Part shown: piece by piece, positions 53,350 through 63,532 of the stretch
Layout: each line of letters starts with the position of its first letter
How positions within the stretch are numbered: position 1 is the first letter of the stretch
Source: Sva-07 sp963717385
GTDB lineage: Bacteria > Actinomycetota > Acidimicrobiia > Acidimicrobiales > Ilumatobacteraceae
NCBI GenBank assembly: GCA_963717385.1
Contig: CAVQWE010000015.1
Coordinates: 1 to 64,000 of the forward strand
Length of the DNA stretch: 64,000 nt
Direction of reading: 5' to 3'
Notes under the pieces: generated by a model
The model's input: the letters and a program-made list of their open reading frames with translations, nothing else
Databases searched by the model: none
Told to the model about the DNA's origin: nothing
Translations under genes and position numbers: made by a program

Positions 53350-54717
53350 ATGGCTCCTTCGATCCCGCACCAGATCCACTTGTCCGAATCCGAGATGCCG
53401 ACCCAGTGGTACAACCTGGTCGCCGATCTCCCGACGCCACCGCCACCGGCTCTGCACCCCGGCACACACCAGCCCGCTGGCCCCGATGATTTCGCGCCGC
53501 TGTTCCCGATGGCGCTGATCGAGCAGGAGGTCACGACCGACCGGTACGTCGACATCCCCGGCGGCGTGCTCGACGTGTACAAGCTGTGGCGGCCGAGCCC
53601 GCTGTTCCGGGCGCACCGTCTCGAGCAGTTGCTCGACACCCCAGCGCGCATCTACTACAAGTACGAAGGCGTCAGCCCGGCTGGTTCGCACAAGCCGAAC
53701 ACCGCCGTGCCGCAGGCGTACTACAACCATCAAGAAGGCATCACGAAGCTGACGACCGAGACCGGCGCCGGCCAGTGGGGCACGGCGCTCGCGTTCGCAA
53801 CGGCCCAGTACGGGATGGAGTGCGAGATCTGGCAGGTCGCCGCGTCGTACAAGCAGAAGCCGTACCGCAAGACGATGATGGAGATCTGGGGCGCAACGCT
53901 CCACTCGAGCCCGTCGGAGCTGACCGAGTTCGGTCGCTCGTTGCTCGCCGAGGATCCCGATCATCCGGGCTCGCTCGGCATCGCCATCTCCGAGGCGGTC
54001 GCCATGTGCGTGGCCGATCCCAATGCTCGGTACGCGCTGGGTTCGGTCCTCAACCACGTGCTGTTGCATCAGACGATCATCGGTGAGGAGGCGCTGCTGC
54101 AGTTGGCGAAGGTCGACGAGACGCCCGACGTGCTCGTCGGGTGCACCGGTGGCGGTTCGAACTTCGGCGGGCTCGCGTTCCCGTTCCTGCGCGAGAAGCT
54201 CGCCGGCAAGATGAACCCGACGATCCGCTGCGTCGAACCGGCGGCGTGCCCGACGCTGACCAAGGGCGAGTACCGCTACGACTTCGGCGACACCGCCGGC
54301 ATGACGCCGCTGATGAAGATGCACACGCTCGGTCACACCTTCATCCCCGAACCCATCCACGCCGGCGGCCTGCGCTACCACGGCATGAGCCCGCTGGTGT
54401 CGCATGTCTACAACGAGGGTCTGGTCGAGGCGATTGCGATTCCGCAGCGCGAGTGCTTCGCCGGTGCACTGCAGTTCGCCCGCACCGAGGGCATCGTGCC
54501 GGCACCGGAGCCGACCCATGCGATCGCCGCGGCGATCCGCGAGGCGTTGGCGTGCAAGGAGTCGGGCGAGGAGAAGGTGATCCTCACCGCGCTGTGCGGT
54601 CACGGCCACCTCGATCTGGCCAGCTACGAGAAGTACCTCTCCGGCGACATGGTCGACTACGACCTTCCCGACTCGGTGATCGCCGAGGCGATGGCGAGCG
54701 TCCCCGTCATCGCCTGA
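53350..54717 (+). CDS. trpB: tryptophan synthase beta chain, TrpB2 type
   Basis: 455 residues, longer than TrpB1 (about 400). RPSPLFRAHRLEQLL, KYEGVSPAGSHKPNTA with PLP-binding Lys115, ETGAGQWGTALAF, GCTGGGSNFGG phosphate loop and ALCGHGHLDL. It condenses indole and serine to tryptophan. TrpB2 enzymes usually act without TrpA and often lie outside the trp operon, as here. Confidence 0.92.
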   Translation: MAPSIPHQIHLSESEMPTQWYNLVADLPTPPPPALHPGTHQPAGPDDFAPLFPMALIEQEVTTDRYVDIPGGVLDVYKLWRPSPLFRAHRLEQLLDTPARIYYKYEGVSPAGSHKPNTAVPQAYYNHQEGITKLTTETGAGQWGTALAFATAQYGMECEIWQVAASYKQKPYRKTMMEIWGATLHSSPSELTEFGRSLLAEDPDHPGSLGIAISEAVAMCVADPNARYALGSVLNHVLLHQTIIGEEALLQLAKVDETPDVLVGCTGGGSNFGGLAFPFLREKLAGKMNPTIRCVEPAACPTLTKGEYRYDFGDTAGMTPLMKMHTLGHTFIPEPIHAGGLRYHGMSPLVSHVYNEGLVEAIAIPQRECFAGALQFARTEGIVPAPEPTHAIAAAIREALACKESGEEKVILTALCGHGHLDLASYEKYLSGDMVDYDLPDSVIAEAMASVPVIA

Positions 54718-54762
54718 GCTCGCAACCCCGCCCGAACGAGGTGGTTCGGCGCGCGGTCCCGG

Positions 54763-55401
54763 TCAGAGGGTGAGCTCGTAGAGGTCCTCGTCGGATGGCG
54801 ACGGATGGAACCCGACGCGTTCGAGATACTTGCGGTGCCCGTCGGTGTTGCCGGCGCTTCGCAGCTCGGTGATGCCATCGGCCCGGAACACACCGGCGCC
54901 AGGACCGTAGATCCAGCGGCCGAGGCGCGAGTCTCGGTAGGGCCCGAGCACGTAGTCGAGGTCGATCGTCAGCGTGTCACCGAATCGCCGCCCGATCAGC
55001 AATCCGGCGGGGAGCCCGTCTCGGTTGAGGAGCAGTGTGACGACGTCGTCGCCTCTCGGCACGTGGAAGTCGGGCTGGAAGCGGTGGATGTCGACCAGGT
55101 GGAAGGCGATGAAGTCGGCGAGAAACGGTGAGTCGGCCCGGATGTGTGACACACCCAGGTCGCGGCCGTTCGGCCGTCCAGATGCGAACTCCTTGCGCAG
55201 GAACCAGACGTTGATCACTGCAATGGAGCCGTTGGTGATCATGATCGGAACCGAGTCGATCAGCACGCCGTAGACGAAGAACGTGATCGACCCGCACAGC
55301 GACACCATCCGCAGGCGCACCACCGAAGTCATCGTGAGGGCGAGCACCACCAGGGCCGACGCCAGGTACCCCACCAGTTCCACACCGCTCAGTTCGAACA
55401 C
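54763..55401 (-). CDS. YgjV-like membrane domain with C-terminal GNAT-like domain
   Basis: 212 residues from the GTG at 55401. Three hydrophobic helices in the first ~75 residues (VELVGYLASALVVLAL; MVSLCGSITFFVYGVLI) match YgjV-type proteins. A soluble C-terminal domain (ADFIAFHLVDIHRFQPDF, GLLIGRRFGDTLTIDLDYV, GHRKYLERVGFHP) looks like a GNAT acyltransferase. The substrate is unknown. Convergent with trpB. Confidence 0.7.
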   Translation of the reverse strand: MFELSGVELVGYLASALVVLALTMTSVVRLRMVSLCGSITFFVYGVLIDSVPIMITNGSIAVINVWFLRKEFASGRPNGRDLGVSHIRADSPFLADFIAFHLVDIHRFQPDFHVPRGDDVVTLLLNRDGLPAGLLIGRRFGDTLTIDLDYVLGPYRDSRLGRWIYGPGAGVFRADGITELRSAGNTDGHRKYLERVGFHPSPSDEDLYELTL

Positions 55402-55456
55402 ACCCGCACGGTAACGCCAGGACAACACGGGTCGGGCCGGTGCTGTCCGAGCGGGT

Positions 55457-56159
55457 TCAGTCAGACCCGGCGTCGCCCGGTTGCTGGAGGCCGGACTCGT
55501 ACGCGAAGACCACAGCGTGCACCCGGTCGCGCAGGTCGAGCTTCATCAGCACCCGCTTCACGTGGGTCTTGACGGTGCTCTCGGCGACGTACAGCTCGGA
55601 GGCGATCTCACGGTTCGAGTAGCCCCGGGCCATCAGCACCAGCACCTCGTGTTCGCGGTCGGTGAGTCGATCGATCCGTTGCGCCGAGTGTTCGTTCGTC
55701 GGGCCGTGGGTGGTGCGGGCGAACTCGACCATCAGCTTCTTGGTCACCGACGGTGCGAGCAGCGCCTCGCCGGCAGCTGTGAGTCGCAACCCGTCGAGGA
55801 GATCCTCGGGGGGTGTGCGCTTCAGGAGGAACCCGCTCGCCCCGGCCCGCACGGCTTCGTACACGTACTCGTCGAGTTCGAACGTCGTCAGAATGAGCAC
55901 CCGTGGCCCCGACAGCCGGTCGTCGTCGCTGTCGCCGCGCCGGTGCGACGATCTCCCGGGTCGCTTCGATGCCGTCGATGCCGGGCATGCGAATGTCCAT
56001 CAGCACCACATCGGGTCGGAGCCGATGGGCCATGGCGATCGCCTCGCGACCGTCACCGGCCTCGCCGACCACTTCGAGGTCGTCTTGGGTCTCGATCATC
56101 ATTCGGAGTCCGGCACGGACCAACTGGTCGTCGTCGGCGATCAGGATGCGGACGGTCAT
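55457..56159 (-). CDS. NarL/LuxR-type response regulator, frame-split
   Basis: The ATG at 56159 gives the receiver domain (VRILIADDDQLVRAGLRMMI, phospho-acceptor VVLMDIRMPG). Near 55945 the frame breaks after EATREIV; the next frame carries RVLILTTFELDEYVYEAVR and the HTH (LTDREHEVLVLMARGYSNRE) to the stop at 55457. One missing or extra base explains it. Overlaps the kinase stop by 4 bp (ATGA), so it is the partner of that kinase. Confidence 0.82.
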
Positions 56160-57386
56160 TTCGGCACCGAGGTGCGATCGACGTCGATCGACTGATGCCA
56201 CAGACGCCGCGGCGTCGTCGGGTGCTGATGGCGAAGGGGGAGCAGTGCCCGCACGCGGAAACCTCGATCGTCGCCGCTGTCGGCGTCGAGGCGGCCGCCG
56301 AGCACGCTGGCCCGCTCGCGCATGCCGGCGATCCCGCGCCCGCTGTTCGTGGTGCCACCGACGTCGGGCGCCGGCGCCGTCGTCGGCCACCACGATCTCG
56401 AGTTCTCCATCGGAGCACGACAAGGTGACATCGATGCGGGCCGGGCCTGCGTGCTTGAGCGCATTGGTGAGCGACTCCTGCACGATTCGGTACGCGGCGA
56501 TACCGACGTGGCGATCGATCGGATGATCGCAGAGCTGCGCGAAGTGGATGTCGGCACCGGCGGCACGCAGCTCGTCGACGAGCGTGGCGATGTCGGCCGA
56601 GCCGTGAATCGGGGTGAGGGGAGCCGCGTCATTGTGCAGCAGGCCGAGCATGTGGTCGAGGTCGGTCAGCGCGCTGCGGCCGGTGTCCTCGATGTCGCGG
56701 AGCGCGTCGACGGTTCGGGGGTCGTCACTGGCGAGGCGGGCAGCTCCGGCGCGCAGCACCATGACATTGACGGCGTGGCCGACGGCGTCGTGGAGTTCGC
56801 GGGCGATGCGCACGCGCTCGTCGGCGACCGCACGCTCGGCGACCCGGTCCTGTTCGTGGCGCAGGTTCAGCGCCTCCACCGCCAGCCGGCTCGCACGGAT
56901 CTGGTTCTCGCGCACGATCAGTGCCACCACCCAGCCCACACCGACGAGCATCGTGGTCACTGGCAGCACCAGCCATTCGGGGTCGCCGGGGCCGTAGAGC
57001 ACCACGGTGGACAGCAGCGCGGCGTCGATGGCCACGATCGCTCCGGAGATGTTGGCGGGACGGGTCATGCCGACCGAATAGGTGAAGAACGGCACGGCGA
57101 GCAAGGCGTTGGTGTCGCCCTGCGATGCGCTGGCGACCATGTACAGCGCGGTCGCAACGGCGAGTACCCCGAGCGGAGCGAGGCGACGCAGCGGCAACAG
57201 CAGCGTCGGGCTGATTGCGAGCCACCAGCCAACGCCTTCGACGGAGCCGAACTCATCGACGTAGGCGTCGCTGGTGAGCGAGCCGACGGTGATCCACACG
57301 AACACCAACGCCAGTAGGGCGTCGGCCGCCATCCACCACGGATCGTGCGATTGCCGACGATCGGGCCGCAGCCAGTCGAAGGTCAC
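56156..57386 (-). CDS. DesK/NarL-type sensor histidine kinase, frame-split
   Basis: GTG at 57386 (VTFDWLRPDRR); a GTG at 57395 is the alternative. Five or six TM helices (about 20-150), then HisKA_3 with ARELHDAVGHAVNVM (phosphorylated His) and a HATPase domain (SLTNALKHA, VADDGAGA). After VADDGAGA (about 56370) the frame is lost; the next one continues GRGIAGMRERASVLGGRLD to 56156. It probably regulates the ABC exporter further along, as DesK-type pairs often do. This is an inference from context. Confidence 0.82.
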
Positions 57387-57542
57387 GTGCTGCACAGTAC
57401 CGGCGGGCGAGTCGTGGTGTCGTCCCCCGCTGGTGCCGTCCGACTGTCCCCCTGCGGAGGGAGACCGGTTTGTGCTGCGGGGTGACGACATGGGCGACCC
57501 GGAAGCGAAGAGTGGATGCAGGACCACGAGGAGGTTTTCGAC

Positions 57543-59090
57543 ATGGCACATCCACGAAGTCGCATCGTTTCGCTGGTGATCGGTTGTCTGTTGCTGCTCC
57601 CAGCGCTCGGCCTGCTCGCTGCAGGCACCGCATTGGGTGCGGTGGCCGCCACACAACGCGACGACGCCGGCTACTTCGAGGTCACGCTCGACCCGGTGAC
57701 CACATCAACGGTCGCGGTCACCGCACGTGACCTGCAATTCGCCGCCGAGCCCGGCTCGCCGGACTGGGTGCTCGACTGGTTCGACGCCGACGTCCGGCTG
57801 CGTGTCGATGGCCTCGACACCGATGCCGCCACGTTCGTGGGGATCGGCCGTGCCGCCGACGTCGACCGATACCTCGCCGGCACCGCACACACCCGAGTCG
57901 TCGAACTCACCAACGGCCTCGCCCCGGTGTATCGAGACCAACCGGGCGACACCGAGATCGCCGCGCCCACCGAACAGGACTTCTGGGTCGCCGAAGCGGT
58001 CGGCACCGACACGCTGCAGCTCGACTGGGAGGCCACCGCTGGTCGCTGGTCGGTCGTGGTGATGAACGCGGACGGCGCTCCCGATGTTGCCGCCGACGTC
58101 GAGGTCGGCCTGCGAGTGGGATTCCTCGTCCCGTTGGTCATCGGCCTGTTGACCTTCGGCGGTCTGCTCACAGCGATCGCCGTGGTGTTGATCGTGATCG
58201 GCGCCTCCCGCGGCCAGAAGCCTGGCGGCGAGCCCGCGGCCGATGGAGGAGTGTTGCCGCCGCCGCTTGCCGCCCCATCGGGCGGCCGGGTGGCCACCGA
58301 GGCGCACAGTTCGGTGCAGTCACCGCACCCAGCACACCCGGTACAGCTGCAGGCGGCGCTCGACCCAGAGCTCTCGCGCTGGATGTGGTTGGTGAAGTGG
58401 TTCCTGGCGATCCCGCACTTCGTGGTGCTCGCCTTCCTCTGGCTGGCGTTCGCGGTGTTGACCCTGGTTGCCGCCGTTGCCATCCTGTTCACCGGCCGCT
58501 ACCCGCAGGGCATCTTCGACTTCAACGTCGGTGTGCTGCGCTGGTCGTGGCGGGTCAGCCACTACGCCACCACCGGCGGGATCGGCACCGACCGCTACCC
58601 ACCGTTCACGCTCGACCAACTCCCCGACGACCCGGCCCGCTTCGACGTCGCCTACCCGCAACGCTTGTCGCGTCCGCTGGTACTGGTGAAGTGGCTGCTC
58701 GCCATTCCGCACCTCGTGATCGTTGCGTTGCTGGTCGGCACGTCGATCCGTTGGCTTGCCGCCGACGGCGACCGTGTCGCCTTCGACCCGACCGGTGGCG
58801 GCGGCCTGCTCGGCCTGCTGGTGCTCGTGGCCGGGCTGATGCTGTTGTTCACCGGCCGCTACCCACAGGCGCTGTTCGACTTGATCGTCGGGTTCAACCG
58901 GTGGGTCTACCGAGTGATCGCCTACGTGGCGTTGATGACCGACGAGTACCCGCCGTTCCGCCTCGACCAGGGTGGCTCCGAGCCGACACCGGCATCGCCT
59001 CCACCCGAACCCCGAACCCCATCGTCCCCCGTGGTCGCGAGCCCCGCACCGGAGCTCGAACACGACCGCCAGTTGCAGGAGGTCACGTGA
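57543..59090 (+). CDS. membrane protein with two DUF4389 domains
   Basis: 515 residues from the ATG at 57543. A first TM helix (about 10-33), an extracytoplasmic domain, a second TM near 200-225, then two DUF4389 repeats, each with WLVKWFLAIPH/VLVKWLLAIPH, LFTGRYPQ and YRVIAYVALMTDEYPPF-type blocks. Function unknown. Divergent from the histidine kinase and 5' of a coupled gene series reaching to the ABC permease. Confidence 0.85.
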   Translation: MAHPRSRIVSLVIGCLLLLPALGLLAAGTALGAVAATQRDDAGYFEVTLDPVTTSTVAVTARDLQFAAEPGSPDWVLDWFDADVRLRVDGLDTDAATFVGIGRAADVDRYLAGTAHTRVVELTNGLAPVYRDQPGDTEIAAPTEQDFWVAEAVGTDTLQLDWEATAGRWSVVVMNADGAPDVAADVEVGLRVGFLVPLVIGLLTFGGLLTAIAVVLIVIGASRGQKPGGEPAADGGVLPPPLAAPSGGRVATEAHSSVQSPHPAHPVQLQAALDPELSRWMWLVKWFLAIPHFVVLAFLWLAFAVLTLVAAVAILFTGRYPQGIFDFNVGVLRWSWRVSHYATTGGIGTDRYPPFTLDQLPDDPARFDVAYPQRLSRPLVLVKWLLAIPHLVIVALLVGTSIRWLAADGDRVAFDPTGGGGLLGLLVLVAGLMLLFTGRYPQALFDLIVGFNRWVYRVIAYVALMTDEYPPFRLDQGGSEPTPASPPPEPRTPSSPVVASPAPELEHDRQLQEVT

Positions 59091-59236
59091 TGACCAATGT
59101 CCATGTCTCCGAACGAATCCACGACCGCACCCACGCCGAGGAGCTGACACCCCTCGATCACGGCGCGACTCGATCTGGTGAGGACGTCGACGTCGACGTC
59201 GAACGCGACGTCGAGGTGGCGCACCACCGTGCGTGA
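59090..59236 (+). CDS. small ORF coupling DUF4389 and hydrolase genes
   Basis: 48 codons, ATG overlapping the DUF4389 stop (TGATG). The end overlaps the GTG of the next gene by 8 bp. Acidic, His-rich and without a known domain. It may be a leader for translational coupling or a fragment of a frame-damaged gene. Confidence 0.35.
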   Translation: MTNVHVSERIHDRTHAEELTPLDHGATRSGEDVDVDVERDVEVAHHRA

Positions 59237-60796
59237 ACTCGGGCAGCGTGTCGGCGACCGGCTGCAGCCGCTCTGGAGTCGTCCACTCGCTGCGATCGCC
59301 GCCGCCGCCGGGCTCGGTGCGACCTGGGGTCTCGTGGCCGCCTCCTGGATGCCCCGAGGCCCGCTGATCACCAGCGAGGCGATCTGGTCGATCGTGGTCA
59401 GCTTGGTGGTGGGCCTCGGTGCCGGCCTCGTTGCGAAGTCGCGGTGGGCCATGCTGCTCGCACCGCTGGCGTTCGCGGCCGTGTTCGAAGTCGTCCGCCT
59501 CGACCTCGACGGTCCGAGCGTCGACGGCATCGCGTTCAGCTTCTACGGCGCGCTCGCCTTCGGGCTCGGTCGCGGCGTGCACGCGGCGGTGTCGCTGTTC
59601 CCGATGGCGTTCGGTGCGGCACTCGGCGCTGGCCTCGCTCGATCGATCGCCATCTCGCTGAGCTCGGATGAACGCCATGGCCGGCGGGCGGGCCTGATCG
59701 CTCGGCGCGCCGTGGCCGGCGTGCTGGCCGTCGGGTTGCTCGTCTTCTCGCTCGCCCTGCTGCGTCCGGCCAGCACCGATGCGATCCGCGACGCCGACGG
59801 CAACGTGATCCCCGGCAGCGTCGCGGAGCTGACCCAGATCGACGTGAACGGCCACGACCTCGGCCTGATGATCCGTGGTCACAGCGTCGACAACCCGGTG
59901 GTGCTGTTCCTCGCCGGTGGCCCCGGTGGCTCCGAGTACGGGGCGATGCGGCGCCACCTGTCCGAACTCGAAGAGCACGTCACCGTGGTCACGTGGGATC
60001 AGCGGGGGAGCGGCACGTCATACGACGAGCTCGACCCGACCGACACGATCACCCTGCAGGGCTCGATCGACGACACCATCGCCGTCACCGAGTATCTGCG
60101 TGACCGGTTCGACACCGATCAGGTGATCCTGCTCGGCCAGTCGTGGGGCACCACGCTCGGCGTGCTGGCGGTGCAGGAACGCCCCTCGAGTGTTCCGGGC
60201 CTTCGTCGGCACCGGCCAGATGGTGAGCCAGCGAGCCACCGACATCATCTTCTACGAGGACACCCTGGCGTGGGCGGAGGAGACCGGCCGTGACGGCCTC
60301 GCCGACGAACTGCGCAACATCGGGCCACCGCCGTACGACGACATGCTCGACTACGAGACCGCCCTCGCGAACGAGCAAGCAGGTGTACTCCTACGACCAC
60401 AGCGAGAACTCCGAGGGCGAGGCGCAGATGTCGGAGAACCTGCTGGTGTCGGAGTACACGCTGCTCGATCAGCTCCACGTGCTCCCGGCGTTCATGGACA
60501 CGTTCGCCGCGCTGTACCCGCAGCTGCAGGACATCGACTTCCGCGAAACGGCGACCGAGTTCGACGTGCCGATGTTCTTCGTGCAGGGCGCCCACGAGGC
60601 CGACGGCCGCGCCGAGGTGTTCGAGGACTGGTACCCGATGATCGACGCCCCGATCGTCGAGCGCACGGTGCTCGACACGTCCGGCCACCGCCCGCTGTGG
60701 GAGCAGCCCGACGAGTTCGTCGACTACCTGACCGACACGGTGCTGCCCCTGACGGCACCCGACACCGAGACACCCGATGAAGAGGAGGGGTCATGA
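59229..60796 (+). CDS. membrane domain fused to a prolyl-aminopeptidase-like hydrolase, two frame breaks
   Basis: GTG at 59229. Residues 1-190 have several TM helices (PLAAIAAAAGLGATWGLVAA to AVAGVLAVGLLVFSLALL). An alpha/beta hydrolase follows: FLAGGPGGSEYG, WDQRGSGTSYDEL, GQSWGTTLG (nucleophile Ser). Breaks near 60188 and 60385 are bridged by RAFVGTGQMVSQRATD and VYSYDHSENSEGEAQ in successive frames; the end has MFFVQGAHEADGR and TSGHRPLW (His). Ends overlapping the ABC ATPase start. Likely cleaves peptides or esters at the membrane. Confidence 0.72.
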
Positions 60797-61737
60797 GCGG
60801 CTCTGCACTCGTGCTCGACCACGTCACCAAGCGCTACGGCGCCCGCACCGTCGTCGACGACCTGTCGTTCGTCGTCGCCCCGGGTCGGGTGACCGGCTTC
60901 CTCGGCCCGAACGGTTCGGGGAAGTCGACCACGATGAAGATTCTGCTCGGCCTCGCCGCCGCCGACGGCGGATCCACCAGGGTGGGCGATCGGCCCTACG
61001 TCGAGCTGGATGACCCCAGCGCCACCGTCGGCGCTGCGCTCGAGACCAATGCGTTCCATCCCGGCCGGTCGGGACGCGATCACCTGCGGATCCTGGCCCG
61101 TGCTGCGGGAGTGCCCGAACGGCGCGTCGACGAGGCGCTCGCCACCGCCGGCCTCGCCGACGCTGCCGGCCGGCGCGCCGGCACGTACTCGCTCGGCATG
61201 CGTCAACGACTCGGCCTCGCCGCAGCGCTGCTGTGCGACCCACCGGTGTTGGTGCTCGACGAGCCGGGCAACGGCCTCGACCCGCAGGGGATGCGCGAAC
61301 TACGCGACCTGTTGCGTCAGCGGGCGGCGCGCGGCGACACGGTGTTCGTGTCGAGCCACCTGCTCGGCGAGGTCGAACACCTCGTCGATGACGTGGTGGT
61401 GATCGACCACGGGCGGCTGATCACCTCGGGACCGCTCGCGGAGCTGCGCCACGAGACGGCGCTCGTACGGTCGCCGGACGCAGATCGGCTCGGGGCCGCA
61501 CTCAGCGAAGCTGGCGGCACGGTGGAGCTGGGCGCGGTGGACGCCGCGGGCGCGCCACTGCTCGTTCGTGGCCTCACCCTCGGCCAGATCGGCCATGTGG
61601 CGTTCGCGACCGGTGCCGAAGTGTCGGAGCTGGCTGCGCGGTCGGGATCGCTCGAAGATCTGTTCATGCAGTGGACGCACCAGGAGGCGACCGGCGACGT
61701 GCCGGTCGCCCCGCAGGAGAAGGAGGTCGTGGCATGA
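60793..61737 (+). CDS. ABC transporter ATP-binding protein (exporter type)
   Basis: 314 residues: Walker A GPNGSGKST, signature YSLGMRQRLGL (S-x-G-M-R-Q type of drug/lantibiotic exporters), Walker B LVLDEPGNGLDPQG, and SSHLLGEVEHL H-loop. C-terminal extension of about 90 residues as in DrrA/BcrA-like ATPases. Start overlaps the hydrolase stop and its stop overlaps the permease start (ATGA). Confidence 0.92.
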   Translation: MSGSALVLDHVTKRYGARTVVDDLSFVVAPGRVTGFLGPNGSGKSTTMKILLGLAAADGGSTRVGDRPYVELDDPSATVGAALETNAFHPGRSGRDHLRILARAAGVPERRVDEALATAGLADAAGRRAGTYSLGMRQRLGLAAALLCDPPVLVLDEPGNGLDPQGMRELRDLLRQRAARGDTVFVSSHLLGEVEHLVDDVVVIDHGRLITSGPLAELRHETALVRSPDADRLGAALSEAGGTVELGAVDAAGAPLLVRGLTLGQIGHVAFATGAEVSELAARSGSLEDLFMQWTHQEATGDVPVAPQEKEVVA

Positions 61738-62483
61738 GCGCCATGCAACGGTTGACGAGAGCCGAGTTGATGAAGTTGACCACCACGCGGATGCCGTGGG
61801 CGTTCCTGATCGTGCTGCTCGTGATGGGCGCCATCAACGCCGCCACCGTTGCCTTCGGTACCGACATGGACGGCAGCAAGACATTCGTGTCGACCGCCGC
61901 CGATCAGCAATCGCTGGTGGCCTTCGCGGTGAACGCCACGATGATCGCCGGGCTGTTCGGCGCGATCGCTGCCGCCCGTGAGTACGCCCACCTCACCGTG
62001 ATCCCGACCTTCCTCGCCGACCCGATGCGTCGCCGTGCCGTCGGCGCGCAGCTGATCGCGATTGCCACCGGTGGCGCCGTGATCGGCGCGTTGGGCGCCG
62101 GCATCGCGATCGTTGCCGTGGCGGTGACGTTGCCGACCACCGAGTACGGCTTCCTGATCCCGGCGCTCGATGTGGTGCGGGTGATCGCCGCCTCCGCCTT
62201 CTGCGGTGCCGTCGGTGCGGTGCTGGGTGCAGGGATCGGCATCGTGGTGCGCAACGTCGGGGGTGCGGTGACGGGCGCTGTGCTGGTGCTGATCGTGGCG
62301 CCGCCGATGCTGGTGCAGTTGATCAACTCGACGGCGTCGTGGATCCCGGCGAGCCTGGCGCTCGACCTGTCGGGCGTCGAGACCGAGGTGGCCGCACCGG
62401 CTGCCGTCGTCGCGCTGCTCGCATGGGCACTGGTGCCCGCTGCCCTTGGCGCAGTCGCCGTCCGCCGCCGCGACGTCGCCTGA
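61734..62483 (+). CDS. ABC-2-type transporter permease
   Basis: 249 residues from the ATG at 61734, with about six TM helices and the usual start LTRAELMKLTTTRMPWAF of ABC-2 permeases, then AAAREYAHLTVIPTFLADP. Partner of the ATPase upstream. The substrate is unknown; such pairs export small molecules or lipids and are often controlled by DesK-type systems like the one at 55.4-57.4 kb. Confidence 0.88.
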   Translation: MSAMQRLTRAELMKLTTTRMPWAFLIVLLVMGAINAATVAFGTDMDGSKTFVSTAADQQSLVAFAVNATMIAGLFGAIAAAREYAHLTVIPTFLADPMRRRAVGAQLIAIATGGAVIGALGAGIAIVAVAVTLPTTEYGFLIPALDVVRVIAASAFCGAVGAVLGAGIGIVVRNVGGAVTGAVLVLIVAPPMLVQLINSTASWIPASLALDLSGVETEVAAPAAVVALLAWALVPAALGAVAVRRRDVA

Positions 62484-62489
62484 AATCAC

Positions 62490-62540
62490 GTTTGCGTTGC
62501 AGTCCCGAAGGGACGCCCCATCGGAAACGTCACGCAAACG
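62490..62540 (-). repeat. palindromic repeat P3, terminator-like
   Basis: Reverse-complement member of the P family (reading CGTGACGTTTCCGATGGGGC from the minus strand). Outer arms GTTTGCGT and ACGCAAAC also pair. It lies between convergent genes and overlaps the 3' end of the EamA gene. Confidence 0.65.
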
Positions 62541-63483
62541 GGGTCGGTGTGGTCACGTCCGGTGTGATGGTGACTGGGGCCGGCTGCGATTGGTTGCGGA
62601 CCACCACGGCCAGTGCACCGATCACCACCGCCATTGCGATTCCCTGGACGACGGTGACCGCTTCGTCGAGCACCACCCAGGCGAGCAGCGCCGAGAACAC
62701 CGGGATCAGCAGCGTGAACGTCGAGCCGACCCACAGCGGGATGCGCACCAGCGACCAGTTCATCATGGCGTGGCCGATCAGGCCCGACGTGGCGGCCATC
62801 AGGATCAGCCAGCCCCAGTTGGTCGCCGACGGCCACGACATGTCCTGGCCGAACGCAAAGCCGAGCGGCGCGCAGATCGCCATCGTCCACAGCGCGGTGC
62901 CGGCGGTGAACTCGGTGGAGGTCATCGTCTTCTTCGAGTTCTTCGACGCAATGAAGTAGGCGCTCCACGAGAGCATCGCTCCCAGGGCGAGCAGGTCACC
63001 GCGGAGGTCGCTGGTGCCCTGGCTGGCGCCGGAGGCAACCACCACGATCGCACCACCCAGCGCCACCAGCGACCAGACGACGTTGCGCAGCCCGATCTTC
63101 TCGCCGAAGAACCGTGGCGGCGATCACCCCGACGACGACGGGCTGCATCGAGCCGATGATCGTGGCGTTGACGATGCTCGTGAGCTTCACCGCCGAGAAG
63201 AACAGGGCGATGTCTCCGCCGAGTGCGATGCCGCCCCACATCGAGTCGCGGATGATGCGCAGTCGGAACGGCGTGCCCCGGACCCGCATCCAGACGATGA
63301 TCACGAGGCCGAAGAAGGCGAAGCGGTAGAAGCCGATCGCCAGGCTGCCCATGTCGATGTACTTGGCGAGGATCGTGCCGGTCGACCACGCACAGACGGC
63401 GACGGCAGCACCGATCAGCCCGCGTGACAGGTCGCGTGCATCGACCGAGTCGGGCGTCGAGTGTCGGCGGACGTGGCGGTCAC
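62530..63483 (-). CDS. EamA/DMT-family transporter, frame-split
   Basis: About 318 residues and ten TM helices expected. N-terminal half: SRGLIGAAVAVCAWSTGTIL, IGFYRFAFFGLVIIVWM, IGSMQPVVVGVIAATV. Near 63105 the frame shifts to FGEKIGLRNVVWSLVALGG and continues WSAYFIASKNSKKTM, GLIGHAMMNWSLVRIP to the stop at 62530. A GTG at 63483 (VTATSADTRRPTR) is the likely start but needs one more indel near 63445. Exports or imports small metabolites; the substrate is unknown. Confidence 0.75.
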
Positions 63484-63532
63484 CGCGCGCAACGTAGCGC
63501 CGGCACCGGGCCGTCCCTGCCATTCTGGTCCG

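Noticed and set aside
55940..56375. Programmed frameshifting in the two-component genes
   Set aside because: No slippery sequence with a stimulatory structure was seen, and similar breaks occur in many unrelated genes.
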